Source of the DNA: Microvirga terricola
GTDB lineage: Bacteria > Pseudomonadota > Alphaproteobacteria > Rhizobiales > Beijerinckiaceae
Direction of reading: 5' to 3'
Assembly (NCBI RefSeq): GCF_011777495.1
Contig: NZ_JAATJS010000001.1
Coordinates: 434,001 to 498,000 of the forward strand
Length of the DNA: 64,000 bases
Shown here one piece after another: positions 43,172 through 51,994 of this stretch. Within the stretch, counting starts at the first letter, position 1; each line of letters starts with the position of its first letter. Made by a program: the position numbers and the translations under genes. The notes beneath the pieces were generated by a model, which was not told where the DNA came from, ran no database searches, and saw only the letters and a list, made by a program, of their open reading frames with translations.

Positions 43172-43596
43172 AAAGTGATCGAACAGGTGGCGATCAAGGT
43201 TGCAGAGCTTAGCAAGCCACAGCCGGTGCAACATTTCCATAATCGCCGCCCGGGGACGCCCGGTACCCCCTAAGATCGGTTGAATTTGTACCGCCGATAA
43301 ACTGCAATCGGCGAAGACCGGCGCGCGGATCATTCAACCGCAGGCAATACCCCATCGCACAGCCTGCTGTCCCGCTTCCGCTCGTTGAACCACTTAAATT
43401 CACGCAACACCCAAACTTCTAACGGACGCAGTTTCATTCAAGTTCACATTAGTCCGGGCCCGATTCGCCGGCACAGCCCCAGCGGCATTGCATCCGGCGT
43501 GTATTCGATTTTGCGTGGTCCATCTTCACTTGAGATCTAAGCGCGATCGCCCAAGTCCGTTTGGGAGGATGTTGGCAGCACCAAGGAGAACGGAAG
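43172..43596. other. Intergenic region before the large RTX gene
   Basis: 425 bp without a convincing gene. It should hold the promoter of the RTX gene; AAGGAG lies just before the start at 43597. I see no tRNA, palindrome or clear terminator here. Confidence 0.5.
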
Positions 43597-45156
43597 ATGG
43601 CGAATTCCAACGATATGAAAGGTCGAGCAATGTCCCATCACAAGTCGACGCTCGATTGGCTTTCCCTCATTGCGCCAATCAACCACGTGATCGTCGGCAC
43701 CCCGCACAACGATACGCTTGCCGCGCAGGCTGACGGCGATGTGGTGTTCGGACGCGGCGGCAACGACGTCTTGAGCAGCACGTCGAACAGAACCGCACTG
43801 ATTGGCGGCAAGGGTGACGATCGGTTGACCACCGACCTTCTTGTTCCTCTGCAAGACGCGAACCCCGTCCACGGCATCGCTGTCCAAATCGGGGGCGCGG
43901 GCAACGACACCCTCAACGCGACCGTGACCCTTCAAGGCGGCGACGTGACCGGCAAGGAAAGAATCCTGACCGCAGAGGTGTTCCTCGATGGCGGGAGCGG
44001 CAAAGATACGATCAACGCCATCGCGAAAGTCTCGCAGCCCGTCTTTGCGGATGTGACCGTCAAGACCGACATCATCGGTGGCGGCGGCAATGACGTCATC
44101 AATGCCGTCGCGGATGCCCGTGGCGCTCTCGCCGACAATTTCGCCCAGAATTCCATCGATGGCGGCGAGGGCAACGATCGCATTACAGCCTCCGCGTTGA
44201 CGGAGTTCAATGGATCCAACGCCACCGCCATCAACATTCTCAAGGGAGGTGCGGGCAACGATATCCTTGAAGCGACCGCCATCGGCCAGGCTAACGGGAC
44301 GCGGCTGGTGTCAAACTCCCTTTACGGCGGCAGCGGCGATGACATCCTGCGGGCGGTCAACGAAACGAACTCCAACTCCCGGGTTCCGGTCGGCCTCAAC
44401 GAACTGTGGGGCGGTGACGGCAACGATAGGCTGGAAGCGTCCCATTCCACCGGCATGAATTCCATCACAGACGTCACCAGCAATCTGGACGGCGGGCGGG
44501 GAAATGATGTTCTCAAAGCCGTGTCCATGGTGAAGGGCGTCGTCGTCAAGGCGATGAATCATCTTGAAGGGGGTGACGGGAAAGACGTGCTGACGGCGCG
44601 CATCGAAGGCAGCTCTGCGTCCGATTTCGATGTATCAAACATCCTGAATGGCGGCTGTGGCAATGATCGCCTGGAGGCATTCATTTCCATGAGCTCGAGT
44701 TCGGGAACTCTCCGAGCCGAGAATCATCTCGATGGCGGTTCGGGAACCGACACTCTCTTGGCAACGGTCGCACCAGGCTCGATAGGTGCAAGTTTCCTGA
44801 AGGGCGGCAGCGGCGACGATCGGCTGACGGTCGTCGGCGGCACTGGAAACGTCCTGGATGGTGGAGCGGGAAAGGACACCTTGGTCGGCGGAACCGGAGA
44901 TGACATGTTCTTCGGCGGAGCCGGTGCTGACGCGTTTGTCTTCGCCTCATCGAACGGACACGATACGATCCGCGACTTTGAGAATGGCAAAGACAAGATC
45001 GATCTGACCGCTCTTGCCGCGAACAATATTCACGGTTTCTCCGATTTGAACATCGATAGCGGCGGCGGCAAGAGCATCATTCATTTCGACACAAACAACG
45101 ATATCACCGTCGCCGGTGTGACGAATCTGAAAGCAAGCGATTTCTGGTTCGCTTAA
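43597..45156 (+). CDS. RTX protein with about ten 27-residue extended repeats
   Basis: 519 residues. From about 99 to 375 there are ten tandem units of 26 to 29 residues. Each opens with GGxGNDxLxA (GGAGNDTLNA, GGEGNDRITA, GGDGNDRLEA, GGRGNDVLKA) and closes with NxLxxGG (NSLYGG, NHLEGG, NILNGG). Standard nonapeptides follow (GGAGKDTLVG, GTGDDMFFG), then a serralysin-like C-terminal module ending TNLKASDFWFA. Probable Ca2+-dependent beta-solenoid secreted by a type I system. No enzyme domain. ATG 43597 with AAGGAG upstream. Confidence 0.85.
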   Translation: MANSNDMKGRAMSHHKSTLDWLSLIAPINHVIVGTPHNDTLAAQADGDVVFGRGGNDVLSSTSNRTALIGGKGDDRLTTDLLVPLQDANPVHGIAVQIGGAGNDTLNATVTLQGGDVTGKERILTAEVFLDGGSGKDTINAIAKVSQPVFADVTVKTDIIGGGGNDVINAVADARGALADNFAQNSIDGGEGNDRITASALTEFNGSNATAINILKGGAGNDILEATAIGQANGTRLVSNSLYGGSGDDILRAVNETNSNSRVPVGLNELWGGDGNDRLEASHSTGMNSITDVTSNLDGGRGNDVLKAVSMVKGVVVKAMNHLEGGDGKDVLTARIEGSSASDFDVSNILNGGCGNDRLEAFISMSSSSGTLRAENHLDGGSGTDTLLATVAPGSIGASFLKGGSGDDRLTVVGGTGNVLDGGAGKDTLVGGTGDDMFFGGAGADAFVFASSNGHDTIRDFENGKDKIDLTALAANNIHGFSDLNIDSGGGKSIIHFDTNNDITVAGVTNLKASDFWFA

Positions 45157-45169
45157 AACCATGTCTGCG

Positions 45170-45195
45170 CGGCACGCGGCTTAGGTCGCGTGCCG
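45170..45195. terminator. Hairpin between convergent RTX and VOC genes
   Basis: CGGCACGCG / CGCGTGCCG, 9-bp stem with an 8-base loop, between the two stop codons. It has no T run, so it may stop RNA decay rather than terminate by itself. Confidence 0.5.
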
Positions 45196-45202
45196 TCGCT
45201 GA

Positions 45203-45613
45203 TCAGGCGGGCTTCTGGCAGTTTACCATCCACGGGATTCCGAACTGATCGACCAACATGCCGAAACGGCGGGCCCAGAAGGTTTCCTGGATCGGCATCC
45301 GTACCTCTCCGTTTTCCGCCAGCGCATGAAAGATGCGCTCCGCCTCAGTCGGATCGTCGGTGTTAATACTGACGGAGAAGCCCCTCGTTCCCTCGTAACG
45401 GTCGGGCGGCGCGTCGGAGCCCATCAGCACGTTGTCGCCGGCAACGAGGCGGGCGTGCATGATCTTGTCTTGCCATTCCTGCGGCACGTGCTCCGCCGCC
45501 GGGGTGCCGCGATGGGGAATCATGGCGACGATCTCGCCCTTGAAACAGGTCGCGTAGAACTTGAAGGCCGCCTCGCAGCGGCCGTCGAAAATGAGATAGG
45601 GGTTCATCTGCAT
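45203..45613 (-). CDS. PhnB-like VOC family protein
   Basis: 136 residues with the glyoxalase/VOC beta-alpha-beta repeats: NPYLIFDGRCEAAFKFYATC at the start, HARLVAGDNVLMGSDAPPD in the middle and RFGMLVDQFGIPWMVNC at the end. This is the PhnB-like subfamily. A catalytic function is not established for most members. Single gene, convergent with the RTX gene. Confidence 0.83.
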   Translation of the reverse strand: MQMNPYLIFDGRCEAAFKFYATCFKGEIVAMIPHRGTPAAEHVPQEWQDKIMHARLVAGDNVLMGSDAPPDRYEGTRGFSVSINTDDPTEAERIFHALAENGEVRMPIQETFWARRFGMLVDQFGIPWMVNCQKPA

Positions 45614-45708
45614 CGTGGGCTCCGTTCGCTGACGCTTTCGCGGATAGGAGACTATGCCCGCAGCCGTTGCGAACTCGCAACCGCTCTCCCTCTCAGGAGC
45701 CGCCCCGT

Positions 45709-46344
45709 CTACCTCTTCGCTTCAATGGCCATCTGCACGGCGAGGCCGCCCAGGACCGTGCCCATGAGCCAACGCTGCGCCGTGATCCAGCGGGGATTGC
45801 GCGCCAGAAACGCGGCGATGGTGCCGGCCGTGATGGCGATCATGGCGTTGACGGTGACGCTGATGGCGATCTGGGTCGAGCCGAGGGTGATCGACTGCGC
45901 CAGCACATGCCCCTTCGACGGGTCGATGAATTGCGGCAGCAGGGAGAGATAGAGCATCGCGGCCTTGGGGTTCAGAAGGTTCGTCACCAACCCCATGGTG
46001 AAAAGCTTGCGGTTGCTGTCCTGCGGCAGTTGCCTGACCTGGAATGGCGAACGGCCATTCGGCTTCAGGGCCTGCCAGGCGAGGTAGAGGAGATAGGCCG
46101 CTCCGGTCAGCCGCAGCGCGTCATAGGCATACGGCACGGCGAAGACGAGCGAGGTGATGCCGAAAGCCGCGCACAGCATGTAAAAGATGAACCCGAGCGC
46201 GACGCCGCCGAGCGAGATCAAGCCCGCCACCCGCCCCTGACAGATCGAGCGGGAAATCAGATAGATCATGTTGGGACCGGGCGTGAGAACCATGCCGAGC
46301 GCAACGAGCCCGAAGGCAATGGGATTCGTGGTGTCGACGACCAT
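45709..46344 (-). CDS. LysE-family exporter
   Basis: 211 residues, about six membrane helices, with the LysE signature ALGMVLTPGPNMIYLISRSI near the N-terminus and GLVTNLLNPKAAMLYLSLLP in the middle. Exports amino acids or related metabolites. ATG 46344; a longer upstream frame is not supported. A second LysE paralogue lies at 57106-57732. Confidence 0.87.
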   Translation of the reverse strand: MVVDTTNPIAFGLVALGMVLTPGPNMIYLISRSICQGRVAGLISLGGVALGFIFYMLCAAFGITSLVFAVPYAYDALRLTGAAYLLYLAWQALKPNGRSPFQVRQLPQDSNRKLFTMGLVTNLLNPKAAMLYLSLLPQFIDPSKGHVLAQSITLGSTQIAISVTVNAMIAITAGTIAAFLARNPRWITAQRWLMGTVLGGLAVQMAIEAKR

Positions 46345-46529
46345 CAGGCGGCCCCTTTTCGAGTTGGGCCGACAACACCATGTCGGAGTCTCAAAAATCC
46401 AATCAGTTTTGAGAATGCGAGCCATCACACAAGGACATTGTTGCGCGGTCGTGCATCGAAATGCGTCAAGAAGCGTTGCTCATCGGACCGGAAAGTGCTT
46501 CTGGAGGGACCGCAGATAAGGAGCCCGCC

Positions 46530-47195
46530 ATGTTTCCACCCCGCCTCACGGACGGCTATCGCAGCTTCCTCGACGAGCGCTTCGCTCGCGAGAAGGGGCG
46601 CTACGAGCAGCTCGCCGAGAAAGGGCAATCGCCGGAAATCATGGTGATCGGCTGCTGCGACAGCCGCGTCTCGCCGGAGGTGATCTTTGACGCCAGCCCG
46701 GGCGAATTGTTCGTGGTCCGCAATGTGGCGAACCTCGTGCCCCCCTATGAGACGGGCGGCGACTACCACGGCACCTCGGCGGCGCTCGAGTTCGCAGTGC
46801 AGGCCCTGCGGGTGAAGCACATCGTCGTTCTCGGCCACGCTCGGTGCGGCGGCATCCGCGCCTTCGCCGACGACAGCGCCCCGCTGTCACCGGGCGATTT
46901 CATCGGTCGCTGGATGAACCTGATCGCGCCTGCCGCCGAAAAGCTCGGCCCGCGCACGGGCGATCCGGTCGAATATCAGACCAAGCTGGAATACGCCGCC
47001 ATCGAGAACAGCCTGACGAACCTGATGACGTTCCCTTGCGTCCGCATCCTGACGGAACGCGGGAAGCTTCAGCTCCACGGTGCGTATTTCGGCGTCGCCA
47101 CCGGCGTCCTGATGGTCCGCGATCCGGAAACGGGTGACTTCAAGCCGGCGGTCGAGGACATGCCGGACCGCATCGCGCGGATCCGCTGCTCGTAA
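46530..47195 (+). CDS. Beta-class carbonic anhydrase
   Basis: 221 residues. Zinc ligands are C42 in GCCDSR, H103 and C106 in GHARCGG, with the D44-R46 dyad. It interconverts CO2 and bicarbonate in the cytoplasm. TSAALEFAVQALRVKHIVVL is the conserved helix-strand before the His-Cys loop. ATG 46530 has AAGGAG 7 bases upstream. Confidence 0.92.
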   Translation: MFPPRLTDGYRSFLDERFAREKGRYEQLAEKGQSPEIMVIGCCDSRVSPEVIFDASPGELFVVRNVANLVPPYETGGDYHGTSAALEFAVQALRVKHIVVLGHARCGGIRAFADDSAPLSPGDFIGRWMNLIAPAAEKLGPRTGDPVEYQTKLEYAAIENSLTNLMTFPCVRILTERGKLQLHGAYFGVATGVLMVRDPETGDFKPAVEDMPDRIARIRCS

Positions 47196-47201
47196 GCGGT
47201 T

Positions 47202-47918
47202 TTAGAAGCTGCGCGTCACCAGCATCTCATGCACGGAATAGGTCATGAGGCCGAGCACGGCTGTGAGGCCGAGATAGATCACGCCGTATTCGAACCGCAC
47301 CCGGTTGGGCACGTCGTAATACGCGCGATTTTCCTCAGCTGAGGGATCGTAGTTCCAGGCCCGCCAGACCTGCGGCGCGGCGAGAAGCGCGACCAGAAGC
47401 AGGGCCGGGCTCGGACGATAGATCAGAAGCCCCAGCATCAGCGGCGCGCCCAAAAGCCAGACCCGCGGTGAGATGATGGCCGTGATCCGCCCGCCATCGA
47501 GCGGAGACACCGGCAAGAGATTGATCAGGTTGAGGAAAAAGCCCGAATAGGCGATGGCGAGGAGCAGTTGGCTCTCCTCCGACCGTGCCCAGAAATACAC
47601 CGCGAAGGCCGCCAGCGCTCCATAGAACGGCCCCGCGATGGCGACATGGGCTTCCGTTTCCACATCCATCGGCTGCTCTTTCAGCTCGATCCAGGCGCCG
47701 ACGAAGGGGATGAAAGTCGGCGCGCCGACCGCAAGGCCGCGTTGGCGGGCGGCAATGTAGTGACCCATCTCGTGGATGAAGAGCAGGCCGACGAAACCGG
47801 CCGCATACCACCAGCCGTAGACCAAGGCATAAGCCGCGACGGAGATCAGCATGGTGCCGCCGGTCGTGAAGATCTTTCCGAACTTGAGACCAGCGAGAAG
47901 AAGGAGAATCAGCTTCAT
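47202..47918 (-). CDS. Site-2 protease family (M50) membrane protein
   Basis: 238-residue membrane protein with the zinc motif HEMGH (H49, E50, H53) in a membrane helix and the third-ligand motif NLLPVSPLDGGR (Asp near 150). About five or six helices. M50 proteases cut substrates inside the membrane, but no PDZ domain or partner is visible, so the substrate is unknown. Convergent with carbonic anhydrase. Confidence 0.85.
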   Translation of the reverse strand: MKLILLLLAGLKFGKIFTTGGTMLISVAAYALVYGWWYAAGFVGLLFIHEMGHYIAARQRGLAVGAPTFIPFVGAWIELKEQPMDVETEAHVAIAGPFYGALAAFAVYFWARSEESQLLLAIAYSGFFLNLINLLPVSPLDGGRITAIISPRVWLLGAPLMLGLLIYRPSPALLLVALLAAPQVWRAWNYDPSAEENRAYYDVPNRVRFEYGVIYLGLTAVLGLMTYSVHEMLVTRSF

Positions 47919-47963
47919 TGAGAAGGGGTTACGACTGCGCTGAAAGGGAGCGTTGCGCCGAGC

Positions 47964-48041
47964 CTATGAGTAGGTCGAGCAGGACATGCCGACGCCGACG
48001 AGAAAGGCGCAGAGTGCGAGCCGAAAAAGGCGCTTGGGCAT
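47964..48041 (-). CDS. Possible small membrane peptide
   Basis: 25 codons from ATG 48041 giving a basic start (MPKRLFRLALCAF), a hydrophobic core (LVGVGMS) and a terminal CSTYS. It resembles tiny entericidin-like lipoproteins, but the lipobox is imperfect and the ribosome site weak. May be chance. Confidence 0.3.
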   Translation of the reverse strand: MPKRLFRLALCAFLVGVGMSCSTYS

Positions 48042-48215
48042 GTCAACCACCGACGAAATAATATTTCCTTTCAACCGATAACAGCATCCCCTCGAGATCT
48101 GCAACAGAAAAACGCCAATTTAGGCCACATTTTTGACGTTGTTCCGTAGAAGTCGCCGCACCGCGATCTTTCCCGCCGAAGAAACGGATGGTTAACGCGC
48201 GTCGCGATAACCTGC

Positions 48216-48246
48216 GGGGTCGCGGCCCCGAAAGGGGGGCGCGACC
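48216..48246 (-). terminator. Hairpin after the DUF2167 gene
   Basis: GGGTCGCG / CGCGACCC with further pairing inside (GGCCCC / GGGG), 8 bp downstream of the DUF2167 stop. No T tract follows on the minus strand. Confidence 0.45.
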
Positions 48247-48253
48247 CATCGGT

Positions 48254-49168
48254 TCAACCCTGAGGGTTCTTTGACCCGCCACGGCGGAAGAACTTGCCGA
48301 TGGCGGCGGCGAGGGCCGCGAATCCCACGAAGATGATTTTGGCGAACTTCGCGGCGAACGCGCCGAGAAGCGCCAACCAGCCAAGTTTTTTCGCCACCGC
48401 GCCGCCGACCAGAGCGGCAAGCCCGTATTCGGCGACACGGTCGGTCGAGGCATTGAAATCCCCGTAGGCCTTGCCGTCGGTGAAGGAGACGGCGGCCAAG
48501 AGTTCCTTCGCGAACTTCTTCTCGCCCGCGATCATAGCTTGCGTCGTCACGAAGTTCAGGCTGATGTAGCCTTCGCGGCCGAGCATGTAGGTGTTGTAAT
48601 TGACGGATCCATCGGGGTCGGGAGCGTTCTTTTTCACGCCGAGCACCGACCAGACCAGACGATGCGTCGCGGCATCGTAGTCCGGCCGCTCGATCCAACC
48701 CTTCAGTTCGAGTTCGCTGAAGCCGCGCTCGCGCCGTTCCCTGTTCGTTTCCTCGGTTCCCTCGCGCAGGCTGGTCAGCAATTCATCAACGTTCCAGTTC
48801 TTGGCGTCGTCGTCCTTGATATAGCCCGCCGGGATGAAGCGAGCGATAACAAACCAGTCGCCCTCGCCGTCGGATACGATGACTCCAAGGAGATCCTGCG
48901 ACGGACGATTGCCCCAGGACCGCAGAAGGTCACCGGCCTCCGGCACCGGAATAAAACGATACCCCGCCGGGAGGTTCAAAACGGCCTGGGTCGAAAGCGC
49001 CACTTGGACAGGACCTGCCTTGGCAACCTTTTCCGCATTCGCCGCCGCGGTCTTCTGCTGCTCCTCGATCGATGGCGTGGCGCTCGTCTGAGCGATGCCT
49101 GCGGAGGGCATGGCGAGGATCAGGAGGAGGAGGCCCAAGAGGCCGAGACGAGAAAACCGGACGAACAC
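48254..49168 (-). CDS. DUF2167 exported/membrane protein
   Basis: 304 residues. An N-terminal signal peptide (FSRLGLLGLLLLILAMPSAG, probable cut after GIA) is followed by the DUF2167 core (LNLPAGYRFIPVPEAGDLLR, WFVIARFIPAGYIKDDDAKN, WSVLGVKKNAPDPDGSVNYN). A C-terminal membrane region (about 245-290) precedes the basic tail RRGGSKNPQG. Function unknown. GTG 49168 is preferred for its distance to GGGGG; TTG 49180 is an alternative. Confidence 0.82.
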   Translation of the reverse strand: MFVRFSRLGLLGLLLLILAMPSAGIAQTSATPSIEEQQKTAAANAEKVAKAGPVQVALSTQAVLNLPAGYRFIPVPEAGDLLRSWGNRPSQDLLGVIVSDGEGDWFVIARFIPAGYIKDDDAKNWNVDELLTSLREGTEETNRERRERGFSELELKGWIERPDYDAATHRLVWSVLGVKKNAPDPDGSVNYNTYMLGREGYISLNFVTTQAMIAGEKKFAKELLAAVSFTDGKAYGDFNASTDRVAEYGLAALVGGAVAKKLGWLALLGAFAAKFAKIIFVGFAALAAAIGKFFRRGGSKNPQG

Positions 49169-49234
49169 AGCAGCCCCCAATTAGAACATTATTTCGTTGT
49201 AATGGTTCTGCAACTTTGGGGCGAACCCCGCAAC

Positions 49235-49262
49235 AAAAAAGGCGGCTTGAGAGCCGCCTTTT
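49235..49262 (-). terminator. Terminator of asd
   Basis: GGCGGCT-TGAG-AGCCGCC stem with six T on the minus strand and four on the plus strand, 28 bp after the asd stop. Strong and bidirectional. Confidence 0.85.
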
Positions 49263-49289
49263 GGTCGTTCCGTAATGTCAGGTCCGTCT

Positions 49290-50321
49290 TTAGGCTGCCT
49301 TCTTCTTCGACGGCAGCAATCCGCGATTGACCATCGACTCCGCGATCTGAATCGCATTGAGGGCCGCGCCCTTGCGCAGGTTGTCGGACACGCACCAGAA
49401 GGACAGGCCATTCTCGACCGTGATGTCCTCACGGATGCGGGAGATGTAGGTCGCGTCCTCACCGGCCGCCTCGTGCGGCGTGATGTAACCGCCGGGCTCG
49501 CGCTTATCGATGACGACGATGCCGGGCGCGGCACGCAGGATATCGCGCGCCTCATCCGCCGTGATCGGCTTCTCGAATTCCACGTTCACCGCTTCCGAAT
49601 GGCTGATGAAGACCGGTACGCGCACGCAAGTAGCGGTGAGCTTGATCTTCGGATCCAAAATCTTCTTGGTCTCCGCCATCATCTTCCACTCTTCCTTCGT
49701 GTACCCGTCCTCCATGAACACGTCGATGTGGGGGATGAGGTTGAAGGCGATGCGCTTGGGAAACTTCTTTTCCTGCACGTCCTGGAGCGAGTAGAGCGCC
49801 TTGGTCTGACGGTCGAGTTCGTCCATGCCGTCCTTGCCGGCGCCGGAGACGGACTGATAGGTCGCGACCACCACGCGCTTGATCGTAGCGCGGTCATGCA
49901 GAGGCTTGAGCGCGACGACGAGCTGTGCGGTCGAGCAATTCGGGTTGGCGATGATGCCCTTCTTCATCGCGCGGACGGCCTCGGCATTCACCTCCGGCAC
50001 CACCAGCGGCACCTCCGGGTCGTAGCGCCAGGCGGAGGAGTTATCGATCACCACCGCGCCTTGCGCCGCGATCTTGGGCGACCATTCCTTGGAAACTTCG
50101 CCGCCGGCCGACATGAGGCAGAGATCAACATCGGAGAAGTCATACGTGTCGAGCGCCTTCGTCTTCAGCGTCTTGTCGCCGAAAGACACCTCGACACCCT
50201 GGCTGCGGCGGGAGGCCAGCGCCACCACCTCATCGGCGGGGAAGGCGCGCTCGGCGAGAATGCCAAGCATCTCGCGGCCCACATTGCCCGTCGCGCCGAC
50301 GACAGCAACCTTGTAACCCAT
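49290..50321 (-). CDS. asd: Aspartate-semialdehyde dehydrogenase
   Basis: 343-residue enzyme reducing aspartyl phosphate to aspartate semialdehyde, the branch point for Lys, Met, Thr and peptidoglycan diaminopimelate. NADPH-binding VAVVGATGNVGREM is at 5-18, the nucleophile C129 is in NPNCSTAQ, and the His is in the GYITPHEAAGEDATYISRIR region. ATG 50321. In Rhizobiales it is often near leuB and leuD, as it is here. Confidence 0.95.
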   Translation of the reverse strand: MGYKVAVVGATGNVGREMLGILAERAFPADEVVALASRRSQGVEVSFGDKTLKTKALDTYDFSDVDLCLMSAGGEVSKEWSPKIAAQGAVVIDNSSAWRYDPEVPLVVPEVNAEAVRAMKKGIIANPNCSTAQLVVALKPLHDRATIKRVVVATYQSVSGAGKDGMDELDRQTKALYSLQDVQEKKFPKRIAFNLIPHIDVFMEDGYTKEEWKMMAETKKILDPKIKLTATCVRVPVFISHSEAVNVEFEKPITADEARDILRAAPGIVVIDKREPGGYITPHEAAGEDATYISRIREDITVENGLSFWCVSDNLRKGAALNAIQIAESMVNRGLLPSKKKAA

Positions 50322-50558
50322 TGGACTTCTCCTGTTGTCGCTCTCCCCGGGAGATATGGTGACCCTTTTCGGGTGTCGCCTCTCGCCCCGACGGGAGAGA
50401 GGACCGGGGACGACGAGGCTTAGGCGCCGGTCGTTTTCACGACCGTCGTGACGGTTTTCGTTTTGCTCGTCGTGTGGGTGAGCAGCGTCATAGCCTTCGT
50501 CCATCCGAAACCCGCTTCGGGTTCGGTCTGGCAGAAACACACCAAAGGCCAGCTTTCG

Positions 50559-51071
50559 TCAAGCGCTCTCTTGCGTGTCCTGGCGGATTCCCTCGCCTGT
50601 CAGCACATCCGACGAGAGGTTGAAGCGGTAGAAGACCTTGTCCTGCCTCGTCGCGCCGAGCCGCTCGTAAAACGCCTGCGCGCCGTAGTTGCCGGCGTCG
50701 GTCGTGAGATCGATGCGGGTGGCGCCGCGTTCGCGGGCATGATCCGCAAGCCAGTGCATCAGAGCTTCGCCAATAGTGCGGCCTCGCGCCTCCTCGGCGA
50801 CAAAAAGCTCCTTCACGAAAAGAAGCCCCGAGAGCCGGAAACCGGGCCGTAGAATCGCGAAACAGGCAAGGCCCACCGCGCGTCCGTCGAGAAAGGCCAG
50901 GGCATAGCGCGTGCCTTCGGTCTCGCGCATCGACTGCTCGACCATGGCAAGCGTCGGCTCGATGGGCCGCGCAACCTCCGGCCCGACATAGTGCAGGTCA
51001 ACGGCCCGGACCATCGCCGCGACGTCGGGCGCATCCTCGATGGCAGCAAGACGGATATGAAGCGGAAGCAT
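50559..51071 (-). CDS. GNAT family acetyltransferase
   Basis: 170-residue GNAT enzyme with the acetyl-CoA loop VAEEARGRTIGEALMHWLAD (Arg-x-x-Gly-Glu variant of Q/RxxGxG/A) and the C-terminal NYGAQAFYERLGATRQDK. Substrate unknown. Starts ATG 51071. The 237-bp gap to asd contains inverted repeats but no gene. Confidence 0.85.
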   Translation of the reverse strand: MLPLHIRLAAIEDAPDVAAMVRAVDLHYVGPEVARPIEPTLAMVEQSMRETEGTRYALAFLDGRAVGLACFAILRPGFRLSGLLFVKELFVAEEARGRTIGEALMHWLADHARERGATRIDLTTDAGNYGAQAFYERLGATRQDKVFYRFNLSSDVLTGEGIRQDTQESA

Positions 51072-51208
51072 GTTTGCCTCGTTAAGATGCGGCGGGCCGC
51101 GGTAACCTTTAATTCACGTTGCTTAGCGAAAGCTTTCGATGCCGCGCCAACGCTACGCTAGAACAATCCCGCCCATGAAATCGCCAACGAGCGGGATGTT
51201 CAAGCGTC

Positions 51209-51994
51209 ATGCCCAAGGCCCTCACTGCACATTTGGACGAGGACGACATGTTCGACCTCGCGGAGGAGCGGTCCCTGCCGCGCCGCCGCAAGCCCGTGCC
51301 GTGGCTGCGGATGGCTTTCCTGTCTTCGCTCGCGATTGCCGCTCTCGCCTATTTTGCCCGTGAAGACGAGCCCGATGAGTCAGGTGCCCCAAAGGGCCTC
51401 ACGCCCTCCGTGCTGATCGCGCCGGCCCCGGTCTGGAAGCCGATCCCCGCCTCCCCTGCCCTCTACGCCCTCGACAAGTCGCTTGGCCCCGCAACAGCTG
51501 AAGCGCGCCAGCACACCAGCGGCGGGCGCGAGGATACGCTGACCCTCGGCACCTTCGGCGAAGCCCGTCATGCCCGCATCGCGCTCATACAGGGCTTTTC
51601 CGAACCGGCGCGGAGTTTCTTCGTCGACCTCGCACGCCGCGCCGCAGAGGCAGGCCTCTCGGTCGCGCGCAACACGCAGAGCCGGATGGTGGCGACGAAA
51701 TTCGGCCCGGTCGAAACCGCTGCCGTCACGCTCGTCGGCGCAACCGAACAAAGCTGCCAGGCTTTCCGGTTCGCGGATGCGTCGAACAACTTCGGCTTCC
51801 ATGGCTGGCTTTGCGGAGCAGCGGCCCCGACCGCGGATGACGTGCAGCTTGCCTGCTTCGTCGACCGAATCACGCTGACGAACGGCGATTATTCGACGCT
51901 TAAGGCGCTGTTCGCGCGCGCGGAACGCAGCCGCCTGGAGGTCTGCTCGCCCGCGGCGAAAACCGCCTCCATCGGCGTCAAGAACCGACCGTAA
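51209..51994 (+). CDS. Hypothetical membrane-anchored protein
   Basis: 261 residues. One membrane segment (MAFLSSLAIAALAYFA, about 35-50) follows a basic stretch (RRRKPVPWLR), so the bulk is likely periplasmic. The soluble part has an internal domain with EDTLTLGTFGEARHARIALI and two Cys pairs (SCQAF, GWLCGAA, VCSPA). I do not recognise the family. It overlaps the 3' end of the convergent sulfite oxidase gene by 17 bp. Confidence 0.65.
   Translation: MPKALTAHLDEDDMFDLAEERSLPRRRKPVPWLRMAFLSSLAIAALAYFAREDEPDESGAPKGLTPSVLIAPAPVWKPIPASPALYALDKSLGPATAEARQHTSGGREDTLTLGTFGEARHARIALIQGFSEPARSFFVDLARRAAEAGLSVARNTQSRMVATKFGPVETAAVTLVGATEQSCQAFRFADASNNFGFHGWLCGAAAPTADDVQLACFVDRITLTNGDYSTLKALFARAERSRLEVCSPAAKTASIGVKNRP

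Larger units (their letters stand above)
47919..48253. other. Intergenic region with a possible 25-codon peptide
   Basis: 335 bp between the M50 and DUF2167 genes, both on the minus strand. It contains the small reading frame at 47964-48041 and, at 48216-48246, a strong hairpin. No other feature was recognised. Confidence 0.5.

Noticed and set aside
43597-45156. Possible CRISPR-like or direct DNA repeat in the RTX gene
   Set aside because: The periodicity is of the encoded GGxGND protein units; DNA copies differ and there are no spacers.
50322-50558. Gene in the asd-GNAT gap
   Set aside because: Only short frames, with no ribosome site; the gap contains several CTCTC/GAGAG-type inverted repeats of common intergenic kind.
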